This document shows positions 42,970-51,146 of a DNA stretch of 64,000 nt, piece after piece. The first letter of the stretch is position 1; every line of letters begins with the position of its first letter. The stretch is from contig CAPAOV010000007.1 in the NCBI GenBank assembly GCA_948579355.1, positions 62,001 through 126,000 on the forward strand, given 5' to 3'. A program made the translations under genes and the position numbers. A model generated the notes under the pieces. It had not been told where the DNA came from, did not search any database, and was given only the letters and a program-made list of their open reading frames with translations. The stretch is from an uncultured Eubacterium sp. (GTDB taxonomy: Bacteria > Bacillota > Clostridia > Lachnospirales > Lachnospiraceae).

Positions 42970-44148
42970 CTAACCTTTTTTACAAACCACGCACCCTGTC
43001 GCCTTATGAATAAAGAAAAATCCGTCTGAATTTTTCTGTTTCTCAACCATTGTGCAAAAACGCTCTTTTTCTTCTGCCAATCTTTCCGCATTCTCTTTTG
43101 AATACGAGGACACATATTGAAAAATCGATTCTGTATCAGGTACAAGCAGGTTATTTTCCTGCTCCCAACACTGTATTGCGGTAAAGTATTCTTGTAATTC
43201 ATCCTCTGCCGTTTCCAGATAAATATCAAAAAAGTCTGACGGAATATCCATCCGTGAATCAAATTTTTTTAACAATTGATGCAATTCCCGATTATGTTCT
43301 CTTCCTATCAGACTACAGGAAAAGATTCCTTTTTCTTTCAGCAAATCCCCAATTGTCCGATACAGAGACGGACGGGTATCCTTTTTCAGATGAAACAGTA
43401 CGTGATTCGCCATAATCCGGTCAAAATCACCAACCGGATAAGAAAAATTCTCCGCATCTCTTTTTTCTAAAACAAAGCGAAACATTTTCTGCGGAAACTT
43501 TTCCTGAATCTCTTCCACTGTTTCTGCTGCTCCCGCCAACATCCCACTGGAATAATCTGTCAAATGGATTTCCAGCCTTTCCGGCAATAATGGAGCGACC
43601 TCTTTCCAAAAAACCGCATTTCCGCAACCAATTTCTAAAATTTTCATGCCTGACTCCAATTTTAATTTTTCAAGCATCCATGAAAAAAATCCAACCTCCG
43701 CCGTACTGTATTCATGGATATTCACACGTTTATTGAAATTCTCGTCATCGCGGTATTGTTCATCCACAAACTCCCTTTCCCGCGTAAGTTCTACAATTTC
43801 CCGAAGTTTCTTCCATAAATCCGGCTTCTCCGCAGACTTTGCACGCCTCACTGCCAGAAGGACACGTTCTAAATGTTCCAATTTCTCTGTCAGCAATCGT
43901 TCCTGTTCCGCCAATGACTGCCTGACGTCAACATCTTCATCTCCTACCATTTGTCCAATCTGCTCCAGTGAAAAATCTAAAAACCGCAGCATTAAAATTT
44001 TTTGCAGTTTTTCCACACTGTTCTCATCATAAATCCGATAACCTGCCTGCGAATACCCTACCGGTCTCAAAATGCCTTTCTCATCATAAAAGCGAACCGT
44101 TCTTACCGATATTCCCATTTCCTTAGCTAAATCTCCTACTGTATACAT
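42970..44148 (-). CDS. MerR-family regulator fused to a SAM-dependent methyltransferase
   Basis: 392 residues. The MerR winged helix and dimerisation helix occupy about 1-115 (VGDLAKEMGISVRTVRFYDEKG, RFLDFSLEQI). A class I methyltransferase domain (about 165-330) follows, with motif I KILEIGCGNAVFWKE. The joint suggests that the methyltransferase fold acts as a ligand-binding effector domain or that the protein modifies its inducer. A C-terminal helical segment ends in a CVVCKKG tail. The gene is alone, with an AAGGAGG ribosome site. Confidence 0.88.
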   Translation of the reverse strand: MYTVGDLAKEMGISVRTVRFYDEKGILRPVGYSQAGYRIYDENSVEKLQKILMLRFLDFSLEQIGQMVGDEDVDVRQSLAEQERLLTEKLEHLERVLLAVRRAKSAEKPDLWKKLREIVELTREREFVDEQYRDDENFNKRVNIHEYSTAEVGFFSWMLEKLKLESGMKILEIGCGNAVFWKEVAPLLPERLEIHLTDYSSGMLAGAAETVEEIQEKFPQKMFRFVLEKRDAENFSYPVGDFDRIMANHVLFHLKKDTRPSLYRTIGDLLKEKGIFSCSLIGREHNRELHQLLKKFDSRMDIPSDFFDIYLETAEDELQEYFTAIQCWEQENNLLVPDTESIFQYVSSYSKENAERLAEEKERFCTMVEKQKNSDGFFFIHKATGCVVCKKG

Positions 44149-44231
44149 ACCTTTCGTACCTCCTTGTCAATGGATTATGTTATCACTTTCCATTTAACCA
44201 TACACCCTGCCGTTGCGGAAAGGTCAATAGG

Positions 44232-44237
44232 ATTATA
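44232..44237 (-). promoter_or_regulatory. Possible extended -10 promoter of the MerR-methyltransferase gene
   Basis: The minus strand reads TGATATAAT. The -35 (TTTCTG, 17 bases upstream) is poor, as is common for activator-dependent promoters. The leader would be about 77 nt. Confidence 0.35.
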
Positions 44238-44288
44238 TCAGAATATCCGGCATACAGAAAGAAGTACTTCCGCTACGAAATCACTAAA

Positions 44289-44336
44289 AGCGCCACAGGG
44301 CGGCGTAATCTTACTTTCCCCGTGGCGCTGCCTTTT
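44289..44336. terminator. Intrinsic terminator, usable in both directions
   Basis: AGCGCCAC (44289-44296) pairs with GTGGCGCT (44322-44329), extended by GGG/CCC. It is followed by GCCTTTTT on the plus strand and by TTTTAG on the minus strand. It lies downstream of the PepSY remnant. Confidence 0.75.
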
Positions 44337-44368
44337 TAATTACAGTAAAGTTCCTGCTTCATTTTTTC

Positions 44369-44509
44369 TCAGTCATCAACCGGCTCTTCTTTAAGTTTAA
44401 GAACTTTTCCTGTCTCCGCGTCAATCTCAAAATCATATTCCTGTTTTCCCTTAATAAACTCAAGTTCATAAATCATTCGTCCATTTTCCCGTTCCTCTTC
44501 TGCCTCTTT
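44369..44509 (-). pseudogene. PepSY-domain protein remnant
   Basis: 46 codons in one frame, opening after an in-frame TGA, encode the second half of a PepSY repeat: GRMIYELEFIKGKQEYDFEI then DAETGKVLKLKEEPVDD and a stop. The YELEFI and DFEIDAxTGKVL pattern is typical of PepSY. No signal peptide or first half of the domain is in frame upstream, so the gene is 5'-truncated. The rest of the 44149-44621 gap holds the terminator, the MerR promoter and nothing else I recognise. Confidence 0.6.
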
Positions 44510-44621
44510 TCATTGTTTATTCATTCCTTTCACTTTTTTCTTATTGTAGCCGAATCTTTGCCTTTTACTCATATTTATTCGTCATTACCGACCTCTGTCT
44601 TCGCAGTCTAATAAGGCAGGC

Positions 44622-45281
44622 TCACCAAAATGCACTTATTTCATTTAGCTCCAACGCCCTTTTTGCCATGGATTTCTCCACCTGTTCCGCTATCAGTTCT
44701 TCCATCCTCGCATGACGTTTCTCCCACCATGATTTTTCATTTTTCTTATTGGCGGGCTTACTGCCGAAGGGGGATGTACTAACACTCTGTCCGATATGTT
44801 CTTCAATGGATGCACCAAATTTTTCCACACACAAATTCGCCGACGCCCCCGGCCATCCGAAAAACGGATTCCGCACAGACCTGTTTTCCACTGTGTACCC
44901 CAGCACCCACGCCTCGTAATCCCGATTATTTTTCATCTGCTCCCATCCAGCGTCCGAGATGGAAATAATTTCCCTGTCGAATATTCTGGTGGAATCAAAT
45001 GGTATACTGTTCAGCAATCCGTGTATAAAACTCTTATATTCTTCCATCGTCATATCTTCTCTGGAAACATTTTCCACACCGTTCTTTGCCATGACGGACT
45101 TTCCGGCCCGCACCTGTGCGTCCACGTGGGATGCATCTTCCGGATGTTCCCTTTTGTAACGCTCAACAACGCTGTTGCTCTTTTGTGTCAATGTCTCCAT
45201 AAAATCCGCAGAGCCGGATGTGGCGCCCCTTTTTGTCTTTCCTGCCATATATCCCGCCGTTCCTATTCCGTATACATTCAT
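44622..45281 (-). CDS. Member C of the TCS-linked protein family, unknown function
   Basis: 219 residues from ATG 45281, with GGAGG 9 bases upstream. No signal peptide or membrane helix. The N terminus is VYGIGTAGYMAGKTKRG. The core IISISDAGWEQMKNNRDYEA (about 125-144) matches the motif seen in the three sister proteins: a hydrophobic strand, Ser/Pro, then a helix with M and D/N and an aromatic residue. The tail (about 185-219) is charged and helical and ends in SAFW. It is last in the RR1-HK1 operon. Function unknown. Confidence 0.7.
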   Translation of the reverse strand: MNVYGIGTAGYMAGKTKRGATSGSADFMETLTQKSNSVVERYKREHPEDASHVDAQVRAGKSVMAKNGVENVSREDMTMEEYKSFIHGLLNSIPFDSTRIFDREIISISDAGWEQMKNNRDYEAWVLGYTVENRSVRNPFFGWPGASANLCVEKFGASIEEHIGQSVSTSPFGSKPANKKNEKSWWEKRHARMEELIAEQVEKSMAKRALELNEISAFW

Positions 45282-45357
45282 CTTTCCTAACCTCCTTATC
45301 GTCAACAATATAGCCATAACAATATTTTTACGGTAGTAGGCATCCCATTCCGCCTCA

Positions 45358-45474
45358 TTATCTCCCGACATACTGTTGTATTTGTAATAAGCCCGTTTCA
45401 TTTCGATTTGCTTTGTTTCCGTTCATCCTTGAAAAGAGCTGAAAAATCCCCTGATTGCTGTTAATTATCCGCAT
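45358..45474 (-). CDS. Possible 38-residue peptide gene in the RR1 operon
   Basis: GGAGG lies exactly 6 bases before ATG 45474, 16 bp after the stop of member B, and the frame runs 38 codons to TAA. It begins MRIINSNQGIFQLFSRMNG and is rich in Asn/Gln. A second frame that continues over the end (EAEWDAYYRKN and IVMAILLTIRR) looks protein-like, so this may be a longer gene broken by a frameshift. I do not recognise it. Confidence 0.4.
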   Translation of the reverse strand: MRIINSNQGIFQLFSRMNGNKANRNETGLLQIQQYVGR

Positions 45475-45490
45475 AATAATCCTCCATCTG

Positions 45491-46039
45491 CTATATAGAT
45501 ACATCCATCTGCATGCCTTTGCCGGTCGCTCGCTTTTCCTTTAATTTTTCTTCTTCTTTCTTCTTTGCACGTTTTTCCTCCAACTGCTCCTGTAATATCT
45601 TCTTGTAAGATACTGACTGGCTTTCTTTCGATTGTTTATGCCTGCTAATACTCCAGTAAGTAACTTTCCCATCTTTATCTATCGCTGTGCCGCAAGCTAC
45701 CATCTCGCCCCCGTGTGCGGCAATGCCATCTTTCATTATCTCCGCCGCCTCTGGAACTTCGGCAATATATTTTTCATATTTTGCCGCTGTCGACGAATCG
45801 GCCGCCATTTTTTCAATAATATCAGAGGCTATGACTATATTATTGCCGCCCCTGCTGCCAAACATATAGGCGTCTTCCTGTTTTTCATTCTTTAAATCCG
45901 CTACCGTTATGTTTACATCGGGATACTTTTCTTTCAATCCATTCAAATAATCCTGTGCGCTTCCCGAAATCCCATTGCTCCCATTCGTCCTGCCTGCTGC
46001 ATAAGTATTTGTGTAATCCGTTACTGCATAAATCCCCAT
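45491..46039 (-). CDS. Member B of the TCS-linked protein family, unknown function
   Basis: 182 residues from ATG 46039, with AGGAG 9 bases upstream; the start lies inside the 3' end of member A (19-bp overlap). N terminus MGIYAVTDYTNTYAAG; core NNIVIASDIIEKMAADSSTA (about 66-85) followed by AIDKDGKVTYWS; then a Lys/Glu-rich helical tail ending MDVSI. Member D ends FDINI, so the C-terminal pattern is shared. No signal peptide or membrane helix. It may belong to an uncharacterised DUF family of Lachnospiraceae (possibly DUF6033); not verified. Confidence 0.72.
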   Translation of the reverse strand: MGIYAVTDYTNTYAAGRTNGSNGISGSAQDYLNGLKEKYPDVNITVADLKNEKQEDAYMFGSRGGNNIVIASDIIEKMAADSSTAAKYEKYIAEVPEAAEIMKDGIAAHGGEMVACGTAIDKDGKVTYWSISRHKQSKESQSVSYKKILQEQLEEKRAKKKEEEKLKEKRATGKGMQMDVSI

Positions 46040-46791
46040 ATAAATTTTTCTCCTTCCCATTCCATCATCTTCCGCTCCAGCATTTTCCGTTTCAGGGCAT
46101 TTTCTTCTGCCAGTCTCTCGTATTTCCGACGTTTTTCCTTTCTTGCTTTGCTTTCCTCTGCAAACTCAGACGACGAGACAGTAATCCGTCCGCAGCCGGT
46201 AACGGTACAATTCCGCACATCACCGTTTTCGTCCAAATCAAATACATAGCTTTTTCCCGCCTGATGTTCCGCCACATTATAGCCATAAGCTGCCGCCAGC
46301 ATATTATCCCGCCGGTCATAATTCTCTTTCCATGCCTGCAGCTTTGCCATTATCTTTCGGGCATAATCGGGGTCTGCGTCCATCTTCTGCTGCAAACTCT
46401 CCGGCACAAGAATTGCCATCTGTCCAGCCCCCACACTGTTATAATTCCTCTGCAAGTCGCTGCGCAGCTGCGATGGATTTGGCCCTTGCGGCTTCCAGTC
46501 ATTTAGGGCATCTGCGCCTGTATCCCTGTCAAAATACTTCCAAAAAGGAAAATCGTTTCTCTGCCAGTTGCCGGTAGAAATATTGGCATTGCCTACATGA
46601 GTGATGACATCATATTGCGGAAAAGCAGCTTTAAAATCTGCGGCTCCTGTCATTCTCTTTGAGTAAGCCCCTCTCTCTGCTGCCTTTGCCGCCGCAATTT
46701 CTTTAAATCCTCCCACGGCATTCTTTTTTGTTTCGCCATGGCTGCTTATCCCGTACTGCCACAGCCTATTTGTTACACCAAAATCCGTCAT
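46021..46791 (-). CDS. Member A of the TCS-linked protein family, unknown function
   Basis: 256 residues, the largest member. N terminus MTDFGVTNRLWQYGISSHG; a middle region with FKAAFPQYDVITHVGNANIS; core MAILVPESLQQKMDADPDYA (about 131-150) followed by FDLDENGDVRNCTV; then a strongly charged helical tail rich in Lys/Arg/Glu/Met ending in WGFMQ. No signal peptide. It is coupled to HK1 by an ATGA overlap and to member B by a 19-bp overlap, so it is the first target gene after the kinase in the same transcript. Confidence 0.75.
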   Translation of the reverse strand: MTDFGVTNRLWQYGISSHGETKKNAVGGFKEIAAAKAAERGAYSKRMTGAADFKAAFPQYDVITHVGNANISTGNWQRNDFPFWKYFDRDTGADALNDWKPQGPNPSQLRSDLQRNYNSVGAGQMAILVPESLQQKMDADPDYARKIMAKLQAWKENYDRRDNMLAAAYGYNVAEHQAGKSYVFDLDENGDVRNCTVTGCGRITVSSSEFAEESKARKEKRRKYERLAEENALKRKMLERKMMEWEGEKFIWGFMQ

Positions 46792-48272
46792 TCCTTTCCC
46801 CTTTCCTGCTTATAAGCGCCCTGTGCGTCGTTTTTCATCATCATAGACAGAATAAACACCCTGTCTTTTACCATATAATCCATTGTCCCCTTATATTTCT
46901 CCACCGTATTTTTAATATTGGCAAGTCCCATCCCATGATTTTCTTTGTCTTCTTTATCCGTTGCCGGAAAATCCTCCCGCGGCCTCCTAACAAGTTCCCC
47001 GTCAAAACTGTTTTCCACTTTCAACACAAGAATATTCCCTTTCTGCACGGATGAAAAGCGGATAAAAGCACTAGCCTCCGGCTCTTTCTCTTTCAATCTC
47101 CTGCACGCCCGCACGGCATTGTCAACTGCATTGCCAAGAATGATACCGATATCGTAGCTGTGGATTTTTAAGTCCTGCGGAAACAACAACCTGTCCGTAT
47201 CCATTTCCAAATCCGGAATCAGGCGCACCGCCTCATGGTATTTCATATTGAGCAAAATATCCGCTACAGTATTCCCCGTGCAAAAATGCATATCCAAGCG
47301 CTCAAACGTGCGGTTTAAATCAGCCAGATAATCCTGTAGTTCTCCCTCTTCCCGAGAAAGCCGCAGGATTACGGCAAGGGTATTTTTCATATCGTGTTTC
47401 ATGCCCCGTATCTCAGAGTAAATGCGCTCCATTTCTTCGATATGTTCCTGCATACCTCTTACCTGATTTTTCAGTATGACCCGCTCGCTTTTTTCCTTGT
47501 TGCGGTAAATCATATCCTGAAACAGTTTCACCCCATACAAAATAGAAAGCAGGGATAACAGTAGAATTGCCGGAAGTACAACAAGCAAAATGGGATATCT
47601 GTCATACAGCATTTTCGGCACCTTGTCCTCCAGCGTAACCATAATAATCCGCAGCAGCAGACAGATAAACAGTCCGACGGCAGACGGCGTAAGCAGAAAC
47701 AACAGCTCCGTCCTGCGGATTTCGTAATCCTTTTCCTTAAAATCCCGCACAACTTTTCTCAACGATATGCAGATTATCAGGGCAATAGACAAATATTGAA
47801 GAACTTGTACCGCCAGAATACTACCGTTCAGTGTCAGCATAAGAGCTTTGTCAGATTTGATTATCCCTTTCTCTACACAGCAGTTCCATATATCAATGAC
47901 ACTGTCTCCCAGCTTCGCCAGCAAAATGACTGCGGCATGCCTGCCAATATCTACCACCGCCTGAAAGGCTGCGATAAGAAAAACCGAAATAGGACGAAAC
48001 GCTTTATAGAAACACATGGCAAGAACAAATAGAAGACAGAGCGACAATGCCATTTTCCACACAGTCTCCCAATAATCATCGTATCTTGTGACGGAGGCCG
48101 TATGAAACATCTTTGATATTCCATACAGTCCCGCCGTATATAAAACTGCCACACACAGACCATTCCACCGGCTCTTCCAACGGCTTTCCAAAAAGCTGCC
48201 AAAAAAATATTGCAGGCAGTATCCCTGAAAAAGAACGACCGCCATATATAACAGCTCCATTGTTTCATACAT
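46788..48272 (-). CDS. HK1: sensor histidine kinase of the AgrC/GHKL type
   Basis: 494 residues from ATG 48272 (GGGGGGA 7 bases upstream). Six or seven membrane helices fill about 1-245, followed by a coiled coil and a GHKL kinase core. The likely phospho-acceptor is His in RGMKHDMKNT; the N box is GNAVDNAVRAC and the G box is GMGLANIKNT. Such kinases usually sense peptides or small molecules through the membrane part and phosphorylate LytTR regulators. The start overlaps the RR1 stop in the string ATGTATGA, exactly as in the HK2/RR2 pair. Confidence 0.9.
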   Translation of the reverse strand: MYETMELLYMAVVLFQGYCLQYFFGSFLESRWKSRWNGLCVAVLYTAGLYGISKMFHTASVTRYDDYWETVWKMALSLCLLFVLAMCFYKAFRPISVFLIAAFQAVVDIGRHAAVILLAKLGDSVIDIWNCCVEKGIIKSDKALMLTLNGSILAVQVLQYLSIALIICISLRKVVRDFKEKDYEIRRTELLFLLTPSAVGLFICLLLRIIMVTLEDKVPKMLYDRYPILLVVLPAILLLSLLSILYGVKLFQDMIYRNKEKSERVILKNQVRGMQEHIEEMERIYSEIRGMKHDMKNTLAVILRLSREEGELQDYLADLNRTFERLDMHFCTGNTVADILLNMKYHEAVRLIPDLEMDTDRLLFPQDLKIHSYDIGIILGNAVDNAVRACRRLKEKEPEASAFIRFSSVQKGNILVLKVENSFDGELVRRPREDFPATDKEDKENHGMGLANIKNTVEKYKGTMDYMVKDRVFILSMMMKNDAQGAYKQERGKE

Positions 48273-48969
48273 CGGGAATCCCCCCATTCTGCAAATACCA
48301 CATATATGCCTTTACAAACTCCCCATATTTTTTCTTTGTCAGATAGACTTTATCTCCGTTTGAAATGGTTATGCTGTCATTGTCATATTCCGTAATGTGT
48401 GCCATGTTCACAAGATACGCCCGATGGCTGCGGTAAAAATCTTCCCCGAGCTGCCCTGCCAGTTCTTCCATTGTTGCATAAATTTCTATGACGCCTTTTG
48501 CTCCGGCCGTATGGATTGCCACCTTTTTTGCCCTGCTCTCAATATACAGAATGTCACTCTGGTTCAGCGTGAGGTTTTTCTTTTTAATAAAAAGTTCTCT
48601 CTTTTCTTTCCTTTTTGACACTTCTCCTACCGCCCGTTCCAGCACTTCCCTGAACTTGCTTTCAGCCACCGGCTTTAACAGATAGTGGAATGCATACAAG
48701 TCAAGAGCCTCAAACACATACTCCCGATTGCCAGTAATAAATATCAGTACAATGTCATCCTGCCTTTCCCGCAGACTCCTCGCCGTCTCAATTCCGTCCA
48801 TGCCAGCCATCTGTATGTCAAGAAAAACGATGTCAAATCGTTTTTCTGCTCCAAGCAGTTCCTCTCCTGTTGCATAGAAGTCCGGACAACAATTCGGCAT
48901 CTGCTTTGCTATCAGAGCGCCTATCTGCTCCCGTATCACTCTCTCGTCATCCGCTACAGCGATATTCAA
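48265..48969 (-). CDS. RR1: LytTR-family response regulator
   Basis: 234 residues. Receiver domain (about 1-118) with Asp7/Asp8 and the phospho-acceptor Asp51 in IVFLDIQMAGMDG; LytTR DNA-binding domain (about 135-234) with LNQSDILYIESRAKKVAIHT and FYRSHRAYLVNMAHI. The start is TTG 48969 with GAGGTGA upstream. The C terminus NGGIPDV is close to that of RR2 (DGGIVNV). Direct repeats upstream (49065-49095) are positioned for LytTR binding. Confidence 0.92.
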   Translation of the reverse strand: MNIAVADDERVIREQIGALIAKQMPNCCPDFYATGEELLGAEKRFDIVFLDIQMAGMDGIETARSLRERQDDIVLIFITGNREYVFEALDLYAFHYLLKPVAESKFREVLERAVGEVSKRKEKRELFIKKKNLTLNQSDILYIESRAKKVAIHTAGAKGVIEIYATMEELAGQLGEDFYRSHRAYLVNMAHITEYDNDSITISNGDKVYLTKKKYGEFVKAYMWYLQNGGIPDV

Positions 48970-49027
48970 AATTTATCACCTCGAATCCTATTCAGAACGA
49001 TAGTAACAAACTTTTATCGTTACACTT

Positions 49028-49095
49028 TTTATATCGGCAGAAAAAATCCGTTTTTCGGACATATGGAATGAAACGCCTGCTTTTCGGGAATGAAA
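49028..49095 (-). promoter_or_regulatory. RR1 promoter with two LytTR-type direct repeats
   Basis: The minus strand has TATAAA (49033-49028) with no good -35 and two copies of TTTCATTCC at 49073-49065 and 49095-49087, 22 bp apart, about -44 and -66 from the predicted start. LytTR dimers bind paired direct repeats about two helical turns apart. The RR2 promoter has the same arrangement. Confidence 0.55.
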
Positions 49096-49106
49096 GGAAA
49101 ACTCTC

Positions 49107-49607
49107 CTAAATGTTAATATCAAATTTTGTGTAATAGACTTCCTCCCGCTCCTCCTTTTTTTCCTCTGTTTTTTTCTCTTTCTCTTCCTGCTCCTTTTTC
49201 TTCTTTATGTGCTCTTCACGCTCCTCTTTTAATTCCCGCCATCCCTTTGTATCAGACACTACCGTCGACGTAGCCTGCATAACTACATTTCCCGTACTAT
49301 CAATACTCCAGCTCTCCGAATAATTCGTCAATCTTGCACCGATTGCCCTCGCATTTGCTTTTGCACTTTTGTACCCGCTCTGATAGCTCTCCTTATAATA
49401 AGCAAGAGCTTCTTCCAGCTCTTTCGCCTTGTCGGCATTTCCGGCACACTCTTTTAAATATGCCCCCGAAATCGCAACTGCTCCATTTTTAACGCAATCG
49501 TATTTTCCGGCAAGATAAGAATAATAATCCTTTCCCTCGTTTCTCCGTGCCACATATGTGTTTTCATACGCATGATTGTAATTGTTTCCAATTCCCGTAA
49601 TCGCCAT
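49107..49607 (-). CDS. Member D of the TCS-linked protein family, unknown function
   Basis: 166 residues, ATG with AGGAGG upstream. N terminus MAITGIGNNYNHAYENTYVA; core AVAISGAYLKECAGNADKAK (about 43-62), then SESWSIDSTGNVVM; an extreme Lys/Glu helical tail (about 120-155) ends in FDINI. No signal peptide, no membrane helix. It lies 105 bp after HK2 and before the RR1 promoter, so it is the target gene of the RR2-HK2 pair. It resembles uncharacterised DUF proteins of Lachnospiraceae. A charged tail of this kind suggests a coiled-coil or filament contact (inference). Confidence 0.75.
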   Translation of the reverse strand: MAITGIGNNYNHAYENTYVARRNEGKDYYSYLAGKYDCVKNGAVAISGAYLKECAGNADKAKELEEALAYYKESYQSGYKSAKANARAIGARLTNYSESWSIDSTGNVVMQATSTVVSDTKGWRELKEEREEHIKKKKEQEEKEKKTEEKKEEREEVYYTKFDINI

Positions 49608-49712
49608 AATCCTTACCTCCTATTTTTCGTTTTTAAACTGATTAGCAGTTTCTACTCTCCTTATCGTATTTTTTCATCTTCCTCTTCACAGATATGGCGC
49701 GAACGACGGAAA

Positions 49713-51146
49713 TCAGGGTGTGAGATGCCTCTCATACATCATTACGGTAAGAATAAATTTCTTTCCCTCCCCCGTATCGCAAATTGTTATATCAATATCC
49801 CCCTTATACTTTTTGGCGCACCTTTGTATATTCTCCATGCCCAAACCATGAACCTGCGCGTCCTCTTTACTGCTGAGCGGCAGCCCCGTTTCGCGATGAA
49901 AGACGATTTCACCCGAAAAATCATTTTCTACCTCAATAAAAAATAAATTCCCTTTACCATAAGAGCGCAGGCAGATACGCTTTTTACCCTTACATTTGCT
50001 GGCGGCCTCAATTGCATTTTCCAGTGCGTTATTTAGTACAATTCCCATGTCGTAAACATCTATCTGCTGCTTATCGGGATAAATAAAATCGGCTTCAAAA
50101 GAAATCTTTTGCCGTTCTGCTTCCTGTTTCTTCTGGTGTACGATAACGTCCGTAATCGGGTTTCCCGTCCTGTATGCAAAATCCAGCCGTTTGACGGTTG
50201 TTTCCATTTTATCAATATAACTGTCTAGTTCTTCTTTGTCCTCGCCGGATACTTTTCTGACGACGGCGGCTATACTTTGCAGATGATTTTTCATATCATG
50301 TCGGAGTCCTCTCATATCGGCATATATATCCTGTAGTTCCTCTATCTGACGCTGCATCTGCACCATCTGATTTTCCAGCATCGCACGCTTCCGTTCTTCT
50401 CCACCCAGCCGCACAAGCTTTTGAAAAAGTATGACAGAAGCGATATTGCCACCTGACAACAAAAGGCAGATAAGCGATACCCAGAACAATGTGGCAGGCA
50501 GCCGGTCAAACATCGTCGCCGATGTACCATTCCCTACTGAAAAAATCATCATCTTAAGGGTGAGGGAAATGCACAAGGTGGACACATTGGGAAGAATCAG
50601 AAAAGCATACTCCCGTGTCCGGAATGAATAATCTTTCCTGATAAATTTTCTGCTGATGGCAGAGAGGTATCCTTTCATCAGCAGGACATACAAAAAGACA
50701 TAAACAATCCCAGCCGCCACGCTTAATATGTTATTCCACATTTCCACTTCTGCCATTGTCGTTATCTTCTTTGATAATACTATAAGAAATCTGCCGATTA
50801 TCCAGTGCCAGCCATAATTCAACACTACTACGATATATGTCATCAACTCTTTGGCAACAACAAAACTGACCGCCACAAATAACTGCTTAAACAACTCTCT
50901 GTGATACAATAGCATTTGTAAAAGTACTATGCATGTGATATCGGCAAGCACTTTTATAAGGCCGTGCAACGGATAACTCCAATCAATCCTGTCCAGTATA
51001 AGCATTTGAATGATAAAATACAGACCCGTCCACGCGCAAAGGACAAACTTTTTCTGGAACTTCCCCCTGAGAAATTTCCACACGTACATACTGCATGTTA
51101 TACTGTTTACAAGGTATAGGGAAACCGATATCCCTTTTTCATACAT
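49713..51146 (-). CDS. HK2: sensor histidine kinase of the AgrC/GHKL type
   Basis: 477 residues from ATG 51146 (GGAGG 8 bases upstream). About seven membrane helices (1-240) precede a coiled coil and GHKL domain with RGLRHDMKNHLQ (phospho-acceptor His), N box NNALENAIEA and G box GLGMENIQR. It parallels HK1 in layout, length and the ATGTATGA overlap with its regulator, so the two systems are duplicates that diverged. A half-site like the RR2 repeats (GGGTGTGAGATG on the plus strand) lies at its 3' end, upstream of member D. Confidence 0.9.
   Translation of the reverse strand: MYEKGISVSLYLVNSITCSMYVWKFLRGKFQKKFVLCAWTGLYFIIQMLILDRIDWSYPLHGLIKVLADITCIVLLQMLLYHRELFKQLFVAVSFVVAKELMTYIVVVLNYGWHWIIGRFLIVLSKKITTMAEVEMWNNILSVAAGIVYVFLYVLLMKGYLSAISRKFIRKDYSFRTREYAFLILPNVSTLCISLTLKMMIFSVGNGTSATMFDRLPATLFWVSLICLLLSGGNIASVILFQKLVRLGGEERKRAMLENQMVQMQRQIEELQDIYADMRGLRHDMKNHLQSIAAVVRKVSGEDKEELDSYIDKMETTVKRLDFAYRTGNPITDVIVHQKKQEAERQKISFEADFIYPDKQQIDVYDMGIVLNNALENAIEAASKCKGKKRICLRSYGKGNLFFIEVENDFSGEIVFHRETGLPLSSKEDAQVHGLGMENIQRCAKKYKGDIDITICDTGEGKKFILTVMMYERHLTP

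Noticed and set aside
45282..45401. Upstream extension of member C to a Met at 45401
   Set aside because: ATG 45281 has an excellent ribosome site and begins the family-like N terminus; the extension instead hints at another, possibly frameshifted, small gene.
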